Positions 27,221-38,200 of a stretch of DNA of 64,000 nucleotides are shown one piece after another. The first letter of the stretch is position 1; every line of letters starts with the position of its first letter. Under the pieces are notes generated by a model, which had not been told where the DNA came from, searched no databases, and was given only the letters and a program-made list of their open reading frames with translations. The translations under genes and the position numbers were made by a program. The DNA comes from Pedobacter hiemivivus (lineage in GTDB: Bacteria > Bacteroidota > Bacteroidia > Sphingobacteriales > Sphingobacteriaceae), in assembly GCF_004331685.1 (NCBI RefSeq), contig NZ_SJSM01000016.1:1-64000 (forward strand), given 5' to 3'.

Positions 27221-28651
27221 ATGAAAACAATATATAGATATATCGTGCTGGCCATATTTATCGTGAGTAGCCATGCATGTAAAAAAGAACTTGGTGCTTT
27301 GCCAAAAAACGCCAAAGTTGATGCCAATACGATTTTGGATCAGGGGACCGCACAAATCGCGTTAAATGGTGCTTATTACCGGTTTGCCAACGCAACAGTA
27401 GTTAAAACAGGTTGGCAAAACCATCAGATCATCCCGCCAATGTTAGCCGGCTACATGGGCATGTACTCAAGTGTTTTACCCGAAGAAGAAAACCGTAACG
27501 ACAGGGTGAGCAGCTCTTGTTGGGCAGAATCTTACATCTTACTAAATGCTGTAAATGGGGTAATCAGTGGGGTGAAAGCTTTACCAGATGAGAAGTTTAC
27601 CGGAAATCGTAAAAAAGAAATCATTGCAGAAGCACATTTTTTAAGAGCATATGCTCATTTTAAATTGCTTACTTTTTATGGAGAGTGGTATAAGCCGGAA
27701 AGTTCAGCAGGTGCCTTGTTAAGGGATGAGTTATCTACCCTAAGTAACATTCCCAAAAAGAGAAGCAGCGTAAACGAAAGCTATGATTTTATCCTGACTG
27801 ACCTCGATGATGTCATTGCGAATGCACCCGCTACCAATCCAAATCATTATGTAACTAAATGGGCTGGCATGGCCCTAAAAATGCGTGTATTGATGAGCAG
27901 AGGTACTTCGACAGATTACGGAACCCTAATTACCTTGGCTAATTCCCTGATCCAGGATAGCCCTTATAAGCTTGAAGCCATAGTAGAAGATGTGTTTCAT
28001 AAAAATGGATTGAGCAGTAAGGAAGTGATACTTGGCATTAAACCACAGGCTAACCAGGAAAAGGAAACTTATAGTACCAGTGCGCAATACTGGCCTGGAG
28101 CATCGTCATTATATGTGGCTAGAACAGCATTAAAAACAACATATGACAACGACCCACGCCAAAGTTGGATCATCGGCAGTGTGAGACCAAGACCAGCTTA
28201 CTATTTCTTTACCAAGTACATGAAGGAAAACGGTGTATCTTCCCCCCTTTCGGAAACTTATTATGCGCTGCGGTTAACAGAAGTATATCTTTTAAAAGCA
28301 GAGGCTATTGTACGTTCGGGCGGAAGTTTAGCTGATGCAAAAATAATGGTCCATCAGGTACAAGAAAAAGCAGGAATAACCCTTACGGCTAATAGTACTC
28401 ATTACAATGCCGTTGAAAATGCGAATACTGCTCAGACCTTATTGGTAGAAATATATAAAGAAACGGTAAAAAGCTTGATCGCTGAAGATGGGATGGAATG
28501 GATGGCCTTGCTTCGCTTGCCTTTTGAGACGGTAAAACAGTTTAAACCGACCATTACCAGTCAAGTACAATACATTTTGCCGATACCTAAAGATGAGTTT
28601 CTATACAACCCAATTTTCGGTGATCAAAACCCTGGATATTCAAAAAATTAA
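27221..28651 (+). CDS. SusD/RagB-family lipoprotein, locus A
   Basis: 476 residues. The signal peptide ends at a lipobox (SSHAC), so it is lipid-anchored on the outer-membrane surface, capping the SusC barrel. Typical SusD helices appear at IAEAHFLRAYAHFKLLTFYG and in YALRLTEVYLLKAEAIV, and the terminal ILPIPKDEF followed by NQNPGY-like DQNPGYSKN. The N-terminal CKKELGALP is a somewhat divergent SusD start. Substrate type cannot be read from the sequence; no hydrolase is encoded here. Confidence 0.93.
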   Translation: MKTIYRYIVLAIFIVSSHACKKELGALPKNAKVDANTILDQGTAQIALNGAYYRFANATVVKTGWQNHQIIPPMLAGYMGMYSSVLPEEENRNDRVSSSCWAESYILLNAVNGVISGVKALPDEKFTGNRKKEIIAEAHFLRAYAHFKLLTFYGEWYKPESSAGALLRDELSTLSNIPKKRSSVNESYDFILTDLDDVIANAPATNPNHYVTKWAGMALKMRVLMSRGTSTDYGTLITLANSLIQDSPYKLEAIVEDVFHKNGLSSKEVILGIKPQANQEKETYSTSAQYWPGASSLYVARTALKTTYDNDPRQSWIIGSVRPRPAYYFFTKYMKENGVSSPLSETYYALRLTEVYLLKAEAIVRSGGSLADAKIMVHQVQEKAGITLTANSTHYNAVENANTAQTLLVEIYKETVKSLIAEDGMEWMALLRLPFETVKQFKPTITSQVQYILPIPKDEFLYNPIFGDQNPGYSKN

Positions 28652-28661
28652 ACGATAAACG

Positions 28662-30176
28662 ATGTTTAAAAATATAATAAGCGTTTTGGTGCTGCTACTG
28701 CATTTATCGGCAGCAACCTTCGCCCAAGACAGCCCTCAACTAGATAAAACCGCCTTGCAAGCCTGGCAGGGTTCCATAAAGGACCTGACAACTCGCGAAA
28801 ATGAAATTTACTCGGCCTTGAAAAATGCAGATGAGGCGCAGGAAGAAAAGCTTGAACTGGAACTGAAAGCCCTGGCCGATAAAAAACTGCAAAGAAAAGC
28901 AGCTTATGTTACAGCTAATCCAAACAGTAGTTTCAGTGTCAGCCTGGTCAGTGATGAACTACTTTTTATGGGAAACTATGAAGATGGTAGTCTGCTTTTC
29001 AGCAAGCTAGATGGGGCAATCAAACAGAGCCCAGCTGGAAAAAAAATTGAAGAAAGACTCTCAATTCTAAAACGAAGCGCCATTGGAGAACATATGCTTG
29101 ACTTTAAGCAAAATGATATGGAAGGCAAACCGATGAAATTTTCAGATTTTAAAGGAAAATATGTACTTGTTGACTTTTGGGCCAGTTGGTGTAAGCCATG
29201 CAGGGCTGAAAATCCAAATGTGCTTAAGGCTTATGAGCAATATAAAGATAAAGGGTTTACTGTTTTGGGTATTTCTCTTGATGACAAAGCTGAAAGCTGG
29301 AAAAAAGCTGTAATGGATGATAAGATGCCATGGACCCAGGTGTCAGATCTGAAAGGTTTTAAAAATGAAGTATCTACCTACTTTGGCATTCAGGCCATCC
29401 CCAGTACATTACTGATTAATCCTGAAGGTATAATTATCGCCAAAGACCTCAGAGGAAAAGCATTACATAGAAAACTTGCTACACTATTTGAAACAGCAGA
29501 AAGCGATAAGACGCTAAACGATTCTATCAGCAAAATGAAAAGGCCTGAACGTTTAAAGTGGATCAGTGATTACATCACCACACATCCCGAATCAGCATCC
29601 GGTGCATATTTCCTCAGTGAGTTCCTCAAATTTGATTATCAGACCACTTTGGAGCAAAAGGAGGAGTTGTTAAATAAATTTAGTGCTGCGGCAAAACAAT
29701 CAGAATACTACATTCCAATGGCTGCAGCATTGAGAAGGAAAAAACAATTGCAACCGGGTAATATGGCACCTGATTTTACTTTGCGACAGGCAAATGGCAA
29801 ACCGCTTTCACTTTCTTCTACCCGAGGAAAATATGTATTGATCGACTTCTGGGCAAGCTGGTGTGTTCCCTGCAGAAAAGCCATACCGCATTTAAAAGAA
29901 GTATATGCAAAATATAAGTCAAAAGGCTTTGAAATTATTAGTTTGTCTGGAGATCAGATGGATGGCAGCTGGAAAAAGGCCCTGGATATAGAAAAAATGC
30001 CATGGCTACAGCTTGTGGATGATTTTCCTGGTAAATTTTCACCATCCCGGGTTGGTAGTATGTATGAGGTGAACTTCCTTCCTTTTTACGTATTACTTGA
30101 TAAAACAGGAAAGATACTGGTCTACTCTGGAAATGAAAAAGAAGTGGAAGATAAACTGGAAAGCTTGCTAAATTGA
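28662..30176 (+). CDS. Tandem thioredoxin-domain protein (two TlpA-like modules), locus A
   Basis: 504 residues, secreted (signal peptide, cleavage near ATFAQ). The layout is helical region 1 (about 25-140), thioredoxin domain 1 with Cys177-Lys-Pro-Cys180 in FWASWCKPCR, helical region 2 (about 285-370), and thioredoxin domain 2 with Cys401-Val-Pro-Cys404 in FWASWCVPCRK. Both have a Pro-containing strand in the expected position (AIPSTLLIN, LPFYVLLD). It should act as a periplasmic thiol-disulfide reductase or a relay between two sites. The N-terminal DUF4369 domain common in relatives is not evident. Likely an internal duplication. Confidence 0.9.
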   Translation: MFKNIISVLVLLLHLSAATFAQDSPQLDKTALQAWQGSIKDLTTRENEIYSALKNADEAQEEKLELELKALADKKLQRKAAYVTANPNSSFSVSLVSDELLFMGNYEDGSLLFSKLDGAIKQSPAGKKIEERLSILKRSAIGEHMLDFKQNDMEGKPMKFSDFKGKYVLVDFWASWCKPCRAENPNVLKAYEQYKDKGFTVLGISLDDKAESWKKAVMDDKMPWTQVSDLKGFKNEVSTYFGIQAIPSTLLINPEGIIIAKDLRGKALHRKLATLFETAESDKTLNDSISKMKRPERLKWISDYITTHPESASGAYFLSEFLKFDYQTTLEQKEELLNKFSAAAKQSEYYIPMAAALRRKKQLQPGNMAPDFTLRQANGKPLSLSSTRGKYVLIDFWASWCVPCRKAIPHLKEVYAKYKSKGFEIISLSGDQMDGSWKKALDIEKMPWLQLVDDFPGKFSPSRVGSMYEVNFLPFYVLLDKTGKILVYSGNEKEVEDKLESLLN

Positions 30177-30196
30177 TTTCTTGCAATTTTAAGATT

Positions 30197-30231
30197 AAAT
30201 AGAAAAAGCGGCTATGCCGCTTTTTCTATTT
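30197..30231. terminator. Bidirectional terminator between loci A and B
   Basis: Perfect 16-bp stem (arms 30197-30212 and 30216-30231) with a 3-nt loop, T5 or A5 on both sides of the GC core. It lies 20 bases after the locus A stop and 11 bases before the locus B stop, so it can end both convergent transcripts. Confidence 0.92.
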
Positions 30232-30242
30232 AAAAATCTCTT

Positions 30243-31436
30243 TTATTTTTCGGACAATATCTGGGCGACCATATCGTCCAGATCTTTTGCTTTTGCTTCG
30301 CTGCTACCTACAAATTTCTTGATGATAATGCCATTCTTATCGATCAATATTTTAGTCGGATATGCCTTGACATTATATTTTTCGGACACAGATAGTTTTC
30401 CTATTTCTCCTTTTTCATTTAAGACATTGATCCAGCTCATCTGATCCTGATCTAATGCTACTGTCCATTTTTTATAATTTTCTTCGGGCTTTCCGAGTTC
30501 ATTCGCGACACCTAGAATCTCGAATCCCCTGTCTTTATATTCCGCATATAATTTGCGCAAGTGTGGATGGGTTTGGCGACATGGAAAGCACCAACTGCCC
30601 CAGAAATCAAGCAATACCAGTTTACCTTTGACTGAAGCCAGACTGACTGCTTTACCATTTCTATCTTTTAAGATAAAATCAGGAGCTGCAGCACCAAGGG
30701 CCGTTACTTTTGAGCTTTCTATACGTTTTGCATAGGCCTGTCCTTCATCTGAAGCTTTTATTTCTGGTTGGAACTGCTTAAACAAAGGTTCTATTTCTGC
30801 TGGTTCTAAGATCGATTGGGTATACTCCCTTAGCATGTCCAGCGCTATGCCGGATTGTGGATGGCTAAACAGATATGCCTTTTTCACTGAATCTATCTGG
30901 AAATCAATTTTAGATCTTTTCTTTGTATAGTTAACTATCCCAATGCTATCTTTATTTTTATATGCCGGATCACCTTCTTCTTTATAAGCTTTACTGTTCG
31001 CAGCATAATATGGATCTAATTTAGTCTTCAATTCTTGCCTGTCGTCATCAGCCTTTGATCCCTTAACGACGGTGCTGTTTAGTTTTTGAGCAGCATTTGC
31101 ACTGAGCTTTCCTTTATCCATGTAAAATTCATGGACATAATCTTTTAGCATGCGTGTACGTGCATAATATGTTGCTACACTATCCGCAACTTTTAGCTGA
31201 ATTACTGCTATGGCAGGGTAAGAGATTAGGCCTTTGAAGGTATAGCTACCATTGATCAATTTTGCACTGTCTTTTATCTCTATGCCATTCTGTTTAAATT
31301 TCAAATAAATGGTTTGATCTACGGCACGCTTGTAATCAGACACCTGACCTGTTAATGTGAAGGGCTTGCTCATCTGTGCGACGCCAAATATTGGCGCAAG
31401 CATAAGCGCAAAAACGTATATATATTTACTTTTCAT
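30243..31436 (-). CDS. TlpA-family thioredoxin with DUF4369 domain, locus B
   Basis: 397 residues, secreted (cleavage near FGVAQ). A DUF4369-type beta domain (about 25-110, FTLTGQVSDYKRAVDQTIYL), then a helical linker, then a thioredoxin domain from about 247 with the active site Cys283-Phe-Pro-Cys286 in FWGSWCFPCRQ. It should be a periplasmic thiol-disulfide oxidoreductase. It ends locus B, 3 bases after the PKD-like lipoprotein gene. Confidence 0.92.
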   Translation of the reverse strand: MKSKYIYVFALMLAPIFGVAQMSKPFTLTGQVSDYKRAVDQTIYLKFKQNGIEIKDSAKLINGSYTFKGLISYPAIAVIQLKVADSVATYYARTRMLKDYVHEFYMDKGKLSANAAQKLNSTVVKGSKADDDRQELKTKLDPYYAANSKAYKEEGDPAYKNKDSIGIVNYTKKRSKIDFQIDSVKKAYLFSHPQSGIALDMLREYTQSILEPAEIEPLFKQFQPEIKASDEGQAYAKRIESSKVTALGAAAPDFILKDRNGKAVSLASVKGKLVLLDFWGSWCFPCRQTHPHLRKLYAEYKDRGFEILGVANELGKPEENYKKWTVALDQDQMSWINVLNEKGEIGKLSVSEKYNVKAYPTKILIDKNGIIIKKFVGSSEAKAKDLDDMVAQILSEK

Positions 31437-31439
31437 GGG

Positions 31440-32954
31440 TTATCTTTTTTCTTTATAGAACATGCTTGTTATTTTTGCAAAGCCCGAATAGGTTTTAACG
31501 GGGCTGCCCAATGCTCCTGTTGGAGAGACATCAAACTCATTTATTTTTCCTTCGGCTCCGTTATAGGTTGATACATACAGTTTCCCTGTTGTTCTCAGAA
31601 TCTGATAAGAGGTACTGGATTCTGCTACCCTACTGACAGAGAACTTCATATCCGTAATTTGTTCAGCGCCAATTGCTGTATAAGCTATTGTTGCGGTGTT
31701 GGATTTATAATCATATACCATTACATTATTTCCGGAAACATAATAAATATGCGGAAGTTGTGTAGAACCTGCAAAGATTGTCGCAGTGCTCATCGCTGCA
31801 GCTACAGGAATTTCCGCATAGGCCGCTGCTGCTTTTTGTGTGCCTATTGGATAGATCTGATAGAAATACATTTTTCCAAGGTCATCCTTCATTAGCCAGT
31901 TGTAATAAGCATACTGGTTAGAGTAACAGGCATATACACATTTTTTCTTTACGTTATTCGGGTCAAATGCCCCTGGACTTAACATATCTGTACTGTAGGT
32001 ATTCAATTGGCCTACGCTGCCACCGGTAAACCAAAGAAAACGTCCGTATTTCTGATCATAACAAATGAAGTTTGCGGTAATTGCTGGGGTGTTTGATTTC
32101 CCTGCGGTTGTAGAGGTGATGAGGAAAGGTGCTACTTCATAATCGCCAAGTAATGCACCATAAAAACTAGGTGTACTCTCACTTGGTGAACCGAACTGGA
32201 CTTTGCCATTTACCAGTGCATAAATGGCATTTCCGCTCCAATATCCCTGAATTGCCGATAACTCTACCGGTGCAGATGGAGGGCTTGCTAATAGTCCAGA
32301 AAAAGGACTGGCATCCTGATAAGTTTCAGGATCCAATTGCATGGTAGTCCTGCCGGGAGCAGATATGAACACGTAATATGGTTTTTGGATCGACTCTCCT
32401 CCTTTGAAGTAAAAACCCGTCAACTGGCCTACAGGCGTAGGAATGTAGCTGCCTTTGTTAGCCTCACTATATAGGTTTCTGTAAATTTTTCCGTCAAGCC
32501 CCAGATGGCTGATGTCGCCTCCTTCTGGTTTTTCTTCCAGTACGACAATACCACTTCCAAACCTAGATGTAATCGTAACGTGGGTTTGAACCGTCGAAGT
32601 TATATTCGTACTGACATCTTTTACTACATACATCAATGTATAACCGCCCAATGGCGCATTCATGGCAACTTTTAGATCCTTTTTATCAGAAAGCTCAATT
32701 TTAGGCCCGAAAGCATCGCTGAATATATACCAGCTATAGGTATATGTACCATTAGTCACATTTTCTTGTGTCACTGTAGGGGTAATGCGAAGTGTATCAT
32801 TCAGCAATACATCTGTATTGTCAGCTGTACTCAACGCAGTAATTTCAATTTCATTGATTGGTTTTAAATCATAGTTGCTCTTGTCTTTCATACATGCTGC
32901 AAATAGTATGGAAAGCATCAAAACGCTTAGTAATGATAATATATTAGATTTCAT
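31440..32954 (-). CDS. PKD-like family lipoprotein, locus B
   Basis: 504 residues with a lipobox (FAACMKDK, Cys about 21). The N-terminal part (about 30-135) has PKD-like strands (LRITPTVTQENVTNGTYTYSW, then FGPKIELSDKK); the rest forms repeated strand-rich blocks ending FAKITSMFYKEKR, perhaps a propeller. It matches PKD-like lipoproteins that accompany SusC/SusD in Bacteroidota. Surface exposure is likely; the ligand is unknown. Four bases separate it from the DUF4843 gene. Confidence 0.8.
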   Translation of the reverse strand: MKSNILSLLSVLMLSILFAACMKDKSNYDLKPINEIEITALSTADNTDVLLNDTLRITPTVTQENVTNGTYTYSWYIFSDAFGPKIELSDKKDLKVAMNAPLGGYTLMYVVKDVSTNITSTVQTHVTITSRFGSGIVVLEEKPEGGDISHLGLDGKIYRNLYSEANKGSYIPTPVGQLTGFYFKGGESIQKPYYVFISAPGRTTMQLDPETYQDASPFSGLLASPPSAPVELSAIQGYWSGNAIYALVNGKVQFGSPSESTPSFYGALLGDYEVAPFLITSTTAGKSNTPAITANFICYDQKYGRFLWFTGGSVGQLNTYSTDMLSPGAFDPNNVKKKCVYACYSNQYAYYNWLMKDDLGKMYFYQIYPIGTQKAAAAYAEIPVAAAMSTATIFAGSTQLPHIYYVSGNNVMVYDYKSNTATIAYTAIGAEQITDMKFSVSRVAESSTSYQILRTTGKLYVSTYNGAEGKINEFDVSPTGALGSPVKTYSGFAKITSMFYKEKR

Positions 32955-32958
32955 TTTC

Positions 32959-33753
32959 TTATAGTTTAGGGAAGGTAACCTGATTGCCTGTTTCGTCGAT
33001 CATTGGCCCATTTATTTTTTCATACTCATATAGTGCTGAAACAAGTTTGGCATAATAAATATACATCTGTTCTAACGTAGGGGCTTCAGCACCATCACGA
33101 GCCCTCGGTCCCCAGACTATTCTTCCTGTCATGTCAATTATGTATCTGTATTTCGTGGCACTATAGGTTCCAAAAAAGAGTTTAAACCAACTACCTGTGG
33201 CATCCCAGGTATCAGGTTTTAAAAGCTGATCACTCAATTTGATCAGGTAACCGGGCACATACGTACCGGCAGGTTCTCCGGAGAATGTACTATTGGTCTT
33301 GGTATTCACAATTTCGAGGGGAAACTCAGCACTGGTCGCAATTTTCAGATACAGCCTTACCTGCTTCGCTTTGAGGTCTGCTGTTCTTTTGAGGAGAATA
33401 GGAACCCTCCCGGTGATTTCATTTGCTTTAATTTTGGTCTCCAGTATTTGATAGTGTGTTCCGGCAAGCGCCGTAGTTAAACTTTCGTCCACTTTTAGCG
33501 GTACTGTACGGTCTACCGGAGACATGTTACCCGAAATTTTCACAGGAATGTAGATGGTATCTAACATCAGTGTACCGGCCTTTTCGGCAAAGGAATAGCT
33601 CGTGCTGTCTTTAACTCCAACAATTTTTTCCTTGTCAATATAAATACCCGCCTTATCTTCATACCTCAGTTCTTCCTTTTTGCAGGAAGCCATGATGAGC
33701 AGCAAGAAGATGGAGAGGAATTGAATTTTATGAATGTGAAATATAGTTTTCAT
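32959..33753 (-). CDS. DUF4843-domain lipoprotein, locus B
   Basis: 264 residues. Lipobox in LLLIMASCKKEEL. The mature protein begins RYEDKAGIYIDKE and has DTIYIPVKISGNMSPVDRTVPLKVD, a calx-beta-like strand pattern typical of DUF4843 proteins found after SusD genes. Probably a surface lipoprotein that assists binding. It is 17 bases after susD and 4 before the PKD-like gene, so part of the same transcript. Confidence 0.85.
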   Translation of the reverse strand: MKTIFHIHKIQFLSIFLLLIMASCKKEELRYEDKAGIYIDKEKIVGVKDSTSYSFAEKAGTLMLDTIYIPVKISGNMSPVDRTVPLKVDESLTTALAGTHYQILETKIKANEITGRVPILLKRTADLKAKQVRLYLKIATSAEFPLEIVNTKTNSTFSGEPAGTYVPGYLIKLSDQLLKPDTWDATGSWFKLFFGTYSATKYRYIIDMTGRIVWGPRARDGAEAPTLEQMYIYYAKLVSALYEYEKINGPMIDETGNQVTFPKL

Positions 33754-33770
33754 TTTTCGTTGCTTTAAGG

Positions 33771-35189
33771 TTATCTGTTACCAAATTCTATTTCAGTGTC
33801 AGGTAGTGGAAACACATAGGTGGCGGCGGTCATAGTTACTGCCGACCTCGGGACCGGAAGTGTTCCCAAACGTTTGTAATAGAAGAACAATTGTCCTTCG
33901 GCATAAAACTCTTTGATGTACTCTTTAGCAATTTCCTGCATTCTGATCGGCTCAGTAAAAGTGGAAGTCAATGCTGGCAGTCCGCGATTTATCCTGATTT
34001 CGTTAACCAGGGTTCTTGCTTCTGTAAGATCCGTGGTAGCTTCGGCGGCTATATAATACATTTCTGAAAGCCTGATTAAGGGTACCTGATTACTGAGCTG
34101 CAGGTTGGTAATCCCATCCTGCCAGAACTTGCTGCTATATGCGAATCCATTAAATGTTCTGATATGATACAGGTAACGGTAATCGGTAGAACCCGCCTGA
34201 GCAATATCAAATACCGTATTCATGGTTGCTGTAGTCAGGAAGAAAGTAGAACTCTGGAAAGTTGTATTTCCTTCCAGACGGAAACGGATGTCTACAAGCG
34301 TTTTAGTTAAAGGCAAATTCAGTGCAAACACATGCTCGGTAGAGAAGGTTCGGTCCTGGTTAGCCGTCAGGTTAAAAGTATTACGGTTTACAAAGGGGAA
34401 CTTTCCGGAAGCGATGACTTCCTTTGCATATTGGAGCGCCTTTACTTTATCGCCTGCGTACAGGTAGATCCGTGCTTTCAGTGCTTTTACTGCCCAGTAG
34501 TTAAAGTGATTACGTGTATAGTTGGTAAACTCGTCGGCACTTGCCTCTGTGTTGTATACGATTTCAGGATATACAGATAACAGTTGTTCTGCTTCATCCA
34601 GATCTTTCAAACAAAGCGCAATGACCTCGGTAGTGGTGCTTAATGGGCTTAGCTCTTTGCTAAATGTTTTAATATATGGAATGGCTTTTACTGAGCCTCC
34701 ATTTACAGGAACAGGTCCAAACATACGCAGTAAATCAAAATGCATGTATGCCCTTAAACCCAAAGCCTCACCTTTTACCAGGTTATAATGGTTTTTCAGG
34801 AATATACCTTTGGCCTGGTCTACGTGGTCAAGGATATTGTTTACTCCACCTATGGCTTTGTACATATTGCCCCATATCGTTGCTATGGCTAATTTTACCA
34901 CAGGAGCTGTATAATTGTATCTGGCATGTTCCAGCATGGGATGACCAGTAGCGGTGGTTTGATAGTTCTGTCCCATAGCACTGATGGTGGTCATCGTCAG
35001 GTTGTCTGCATAGAGCCCAGTCCCCATTTGTAGGTAAGAGCCCAGTAAAGCCTGATTGAATCCCGCTTCGGTACTGAACATTTCGTCCTGAATCACCTGG
35101 GTGCCGGGTTTTACATCAAGCCATTTTTTGCAGGAGGAAATCCCCGTTGCAAGGAGGCAGAATAGTAAGATATATAATGGCTTTTTCAT
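33771..35189 (-). CDS. SusD/RagB-family lipoprotein, locus B
   Basis: 472 residues. Lipobox TGISSC followed by KKWLDVKPGTQVI, the classic SusD start. The SusD fold is supported by LVKGEALGLRAYMHFDLLRMFGP, the VKALKARIYLYAGDKVKAL helix pair and LIRLSEMYYIAAEA. It ends FPLPDTEIEFGNR, missing the usual QNPGY tail. It is 16 bases downstream of susC. Works as the lid of the SusC importer; substrate unknown. Confidence 0.95.
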   Translation of the reverse strand: MKKPLYILLFCLLATGISSCKKWLDVKPGTQVIQDEMFSTEAGFNQALLGSYLQMGTGLYADNLTMTTISAMGQNYQTTATGHPMLEHARYNYTAPVVKLAIATIWGNMYKAIGGVNNILDHVDQAKGIFLKNHYNLVKGEALGLRAYMHFDLLRMFGPVPVNGGSVKAIPYIKTFSKELSPLSTTTEVIALCLKDLDEAEQLLSVYPEIVYNTEASADEFTNYTRNHFNYWAVKALKARIYLYAGDKVKALQYAKEVIASGKFPFVNRNTFNLTANQDRTFSTEHVFALNLPLTKTLVDIRFRLEGNTTFQSSTFFLTTATMNTVFDIAQAGSTDYRYLYHIRTFNGFAYSSKFWQDGITNLQLSNQVPLIRLSEMYYIAAEATTDLTEARTLVNEIRINRGLPALTSTFTEPIRMQEIAKEYIKEFYAEGQLFFYYKRLGTLPVPRSAVTMTAATYVFPLPDTEIEFGNR

Positions 35190-35205
35190 AAAGCTATAGT
35201 TTTAA

Positions 35206-38200
35206 TTAAAATATACTTGTGGATATGTTGAAAGTAAAGTTGTGTGCAAATGGATAGTCCAATCCACGCTCCCTTTTGATTGTAGAGATCTGGAAAGGAT
35301 TTGCGATATACAGCTCCAGCCTGGTATTGGAAAGGCGCGCTTGTTTAAGCCATTTCAAATGCTCGGGAAACTGGTAGGTAAATGATACCCTTGAAGCTTC
35401 AATCATATATTCCTTCTGTACAAATCTTGAAGTTGCGAGTGTACTTTCCACTACAGCTTTACCATCCGCACTACCGATGATGCCTTTAAAAAAGGTTTGA
35501 TCTCCAGGTTTTTTCCACCTCTCGCTGGATACCCGGCGATCTAAATTGTAAGTGATGTCGGCATTCTCTATACGGTCTACCAAAGTCTGGTTATACAGAT
35601 CAGCCCCAAGGCGGTACGTCATATAGATATTTACCCCAAAACCCTTGTAATCTACCCCTGTGCTCAGTGTTCCGGATACCCGTGCCCTGGTATCACCTAC
35701 GGCAACTTTGTCGTTGGAATTCCAGACATAAGTTGCGTTGCCATTTTTATCCAGGTAAATCTCCTGTCCATTTGCCGGGTCAATGCCCAAACTTCTAACT
35801 ACATATAATGCTGTTAATGACTGGTTTTCCTGGTAATAGCTTTTCGGTTTTTTCCTGTTTACGTTGGTTACATCTTTGTCTATCTCATTGGCTGCATCAT
35901 TCAACTTCCGCAATGAATTTGATATCTGAGTAATGGTATTTTTATTTCCATATGCCGATAAGCCAGCCCTCCAGTAAAAAGCCTCTTTGGGCTTTTGGAT
36001 GATATTGACATTGACACTGCCCTGCCATCCAATGTTCTTCAATGCACCTGCATTTTCCTTGTAGCTGCTGAAGCCCAATGAGGGTGGAGTCGTAATGTCG
36101 AGGATGAGGTCGTTGGTCGTATTATAGTAAAAATCGCCGGAGAAACTGATCCGGTTGTTCCATAACGTAGCGTCAACGCCGGCACCCCGTTTTAAACTTT
36201 TTTGCCAGCCCAAAGTTGAGTTTCCGTATCCTACCAGGTAAGCACTCAGCTGGTTGAGGTAAAACTGATCCGCATAATAATTGTAGGTACTTAAAGCCAT
36301 ATAGGGAGGAAAGTTCTGATCCCCTGTGGTACCTACAGAACCGCGGATTTTAAGGAAAGAAATGAATTTTACATCCTCCATGAATTTTTCACGGTGAATA
36401 TTCCAGCCCATACCGGCCGACCAGAAAGGAGCCATACTTCTGTCTTTTCCAAACTGTGATGAAGCATCCAGACTGACAGAAAAATCAAGCAGATACTTAT
36501 TGTCGTAAGCATAGTTGGCATTCATTCTTCCGCTGATCAGTCGACTGATTCCCTGGCTTCCGGAAGGCTTTGTTGTTTCGGGATCGTATTTGCTGGCAAA
36601 TATCAATTCTGCTACCTTCTCATTAGGAAAACCTATAGCTGAAGTATTGAAAGTTTGCTCTTTTCCCTCGGTAGCATTTATACTTCCGGTAAAGAATACC
36701 AGGTTTTTTTTCCATGTTTTCCTGATGTCAAAACCCAGATTGGCATCTACCAGATCTGTTTTACCTGTGCTTTTGTCGTATCGTCCGCGTTCTGTAATGG
36801 GCTTCGATTCAAAAGCTGTATTTTTTGCGGATAAGTAATAATCTGATGAAGTATTGTTATGTGTATAACCTACCCCACCCATGAAGCGGAGCCAGTTTAA
36901 CGCAGACCATTCAAATCTGAAATTATTGGTAAAACCGAGCTGTTCATTAAAATTTTTACCGGGCAATGTCGCATTATATAAAGGATTTCCGTAGGATGCG
37001 TATAGGACTCCGGTACTGTTTCTTCTTGGTTCACCGAGAAATCTGGCAAACTGCCCGTCCTCATCATATGGCGACCAATACTGGTTGAGTTTTGTATAAT
37101 CTGCAAAACTGCCATAAGGACTGTTTGTTCCCTTTACATTATTGATGGTCAGATCGTTCCCAAATAACAGTTTTGAATTGCGATAAGTAAGGTTTACACC
37201 ACCGCTTATGCGATCACGACCCGAACCTTTCATCACTGCCACATCATTGTTGCTGCTCAGGTTTATTCCGTATCTCACTACCTGATCGCCACCTTCAAGA
37301 TAAAGAGAATGGCTAGTGCCGTAGCCTGTCTGCAAAGGTTGAGACAGCCAGTACGTATCTACCCCGCTGGTTACGGCTTTCAATCTTTCGTTGTATTCGG
37401 CATCGCGCAGTGTTTGCAAATATGGCCATGTCCCACTATCCTTATAAAAGCCAACCTCTTTTTCGAACGCCAGTTTTTCAGCAGCATTCATCAGGTCATA
37501 ACTGCTCAGATCGGGGGCGGTTACCGTAAGGCCACCGCGATAAGAAATTCTTATTGAACCTTCTTTAGGTTGTCGGGTATCTATGACCACCACACCATTA
37601 CTAGCCCGCGAACCATAAATCGAAGTTGCTGCAGCATCTTTTAGAATCGTAATGCGCTCTACCCTATTCATGTCCAGGTCAAAGATTCTTTGCAAGGTTA
37701 CCTGAAATCCATCCAACACAAATAAAGGGGCATTTGGCTTGTCGCCAAATACATTTCTCAATGTGGCAGTAGAGGTTGGACTAGTATTTTGGTCAGGAAA
37801 ATTATTCTGCCCCCGCAATTCTATATCAGGCAATCTGTTTGGATCTGAACCTAGACTGATGTCTTCAGGGAGTCTGAAAGAAGGGTCAAGAATACCAATT
37901 GCTGCGAGAATATTGGAAGGAGCTACTCTTTTTAATTCTTCGGCGGTGATGGTTTTTGCGGATCCTGTAAAGTTTTCTACCGGTCTTTTGTAAATACCGG
38001 TTCTCACAACCACCTCATCCAGAGAATTGTTCTGAAGAGAAAGCCTGATCACTACTTTTTTTGTTTTCGGATCTATTTTATAATCCCGGGATTCATAGCC
38101 GATATAGTTGATACGCAGCACTTTTACCAATTCAGGAACGTTCATAGAAAACCTGCCATTCTTGTCTGTATAAACTTTGATATCAGTGCCTACTGCAATG

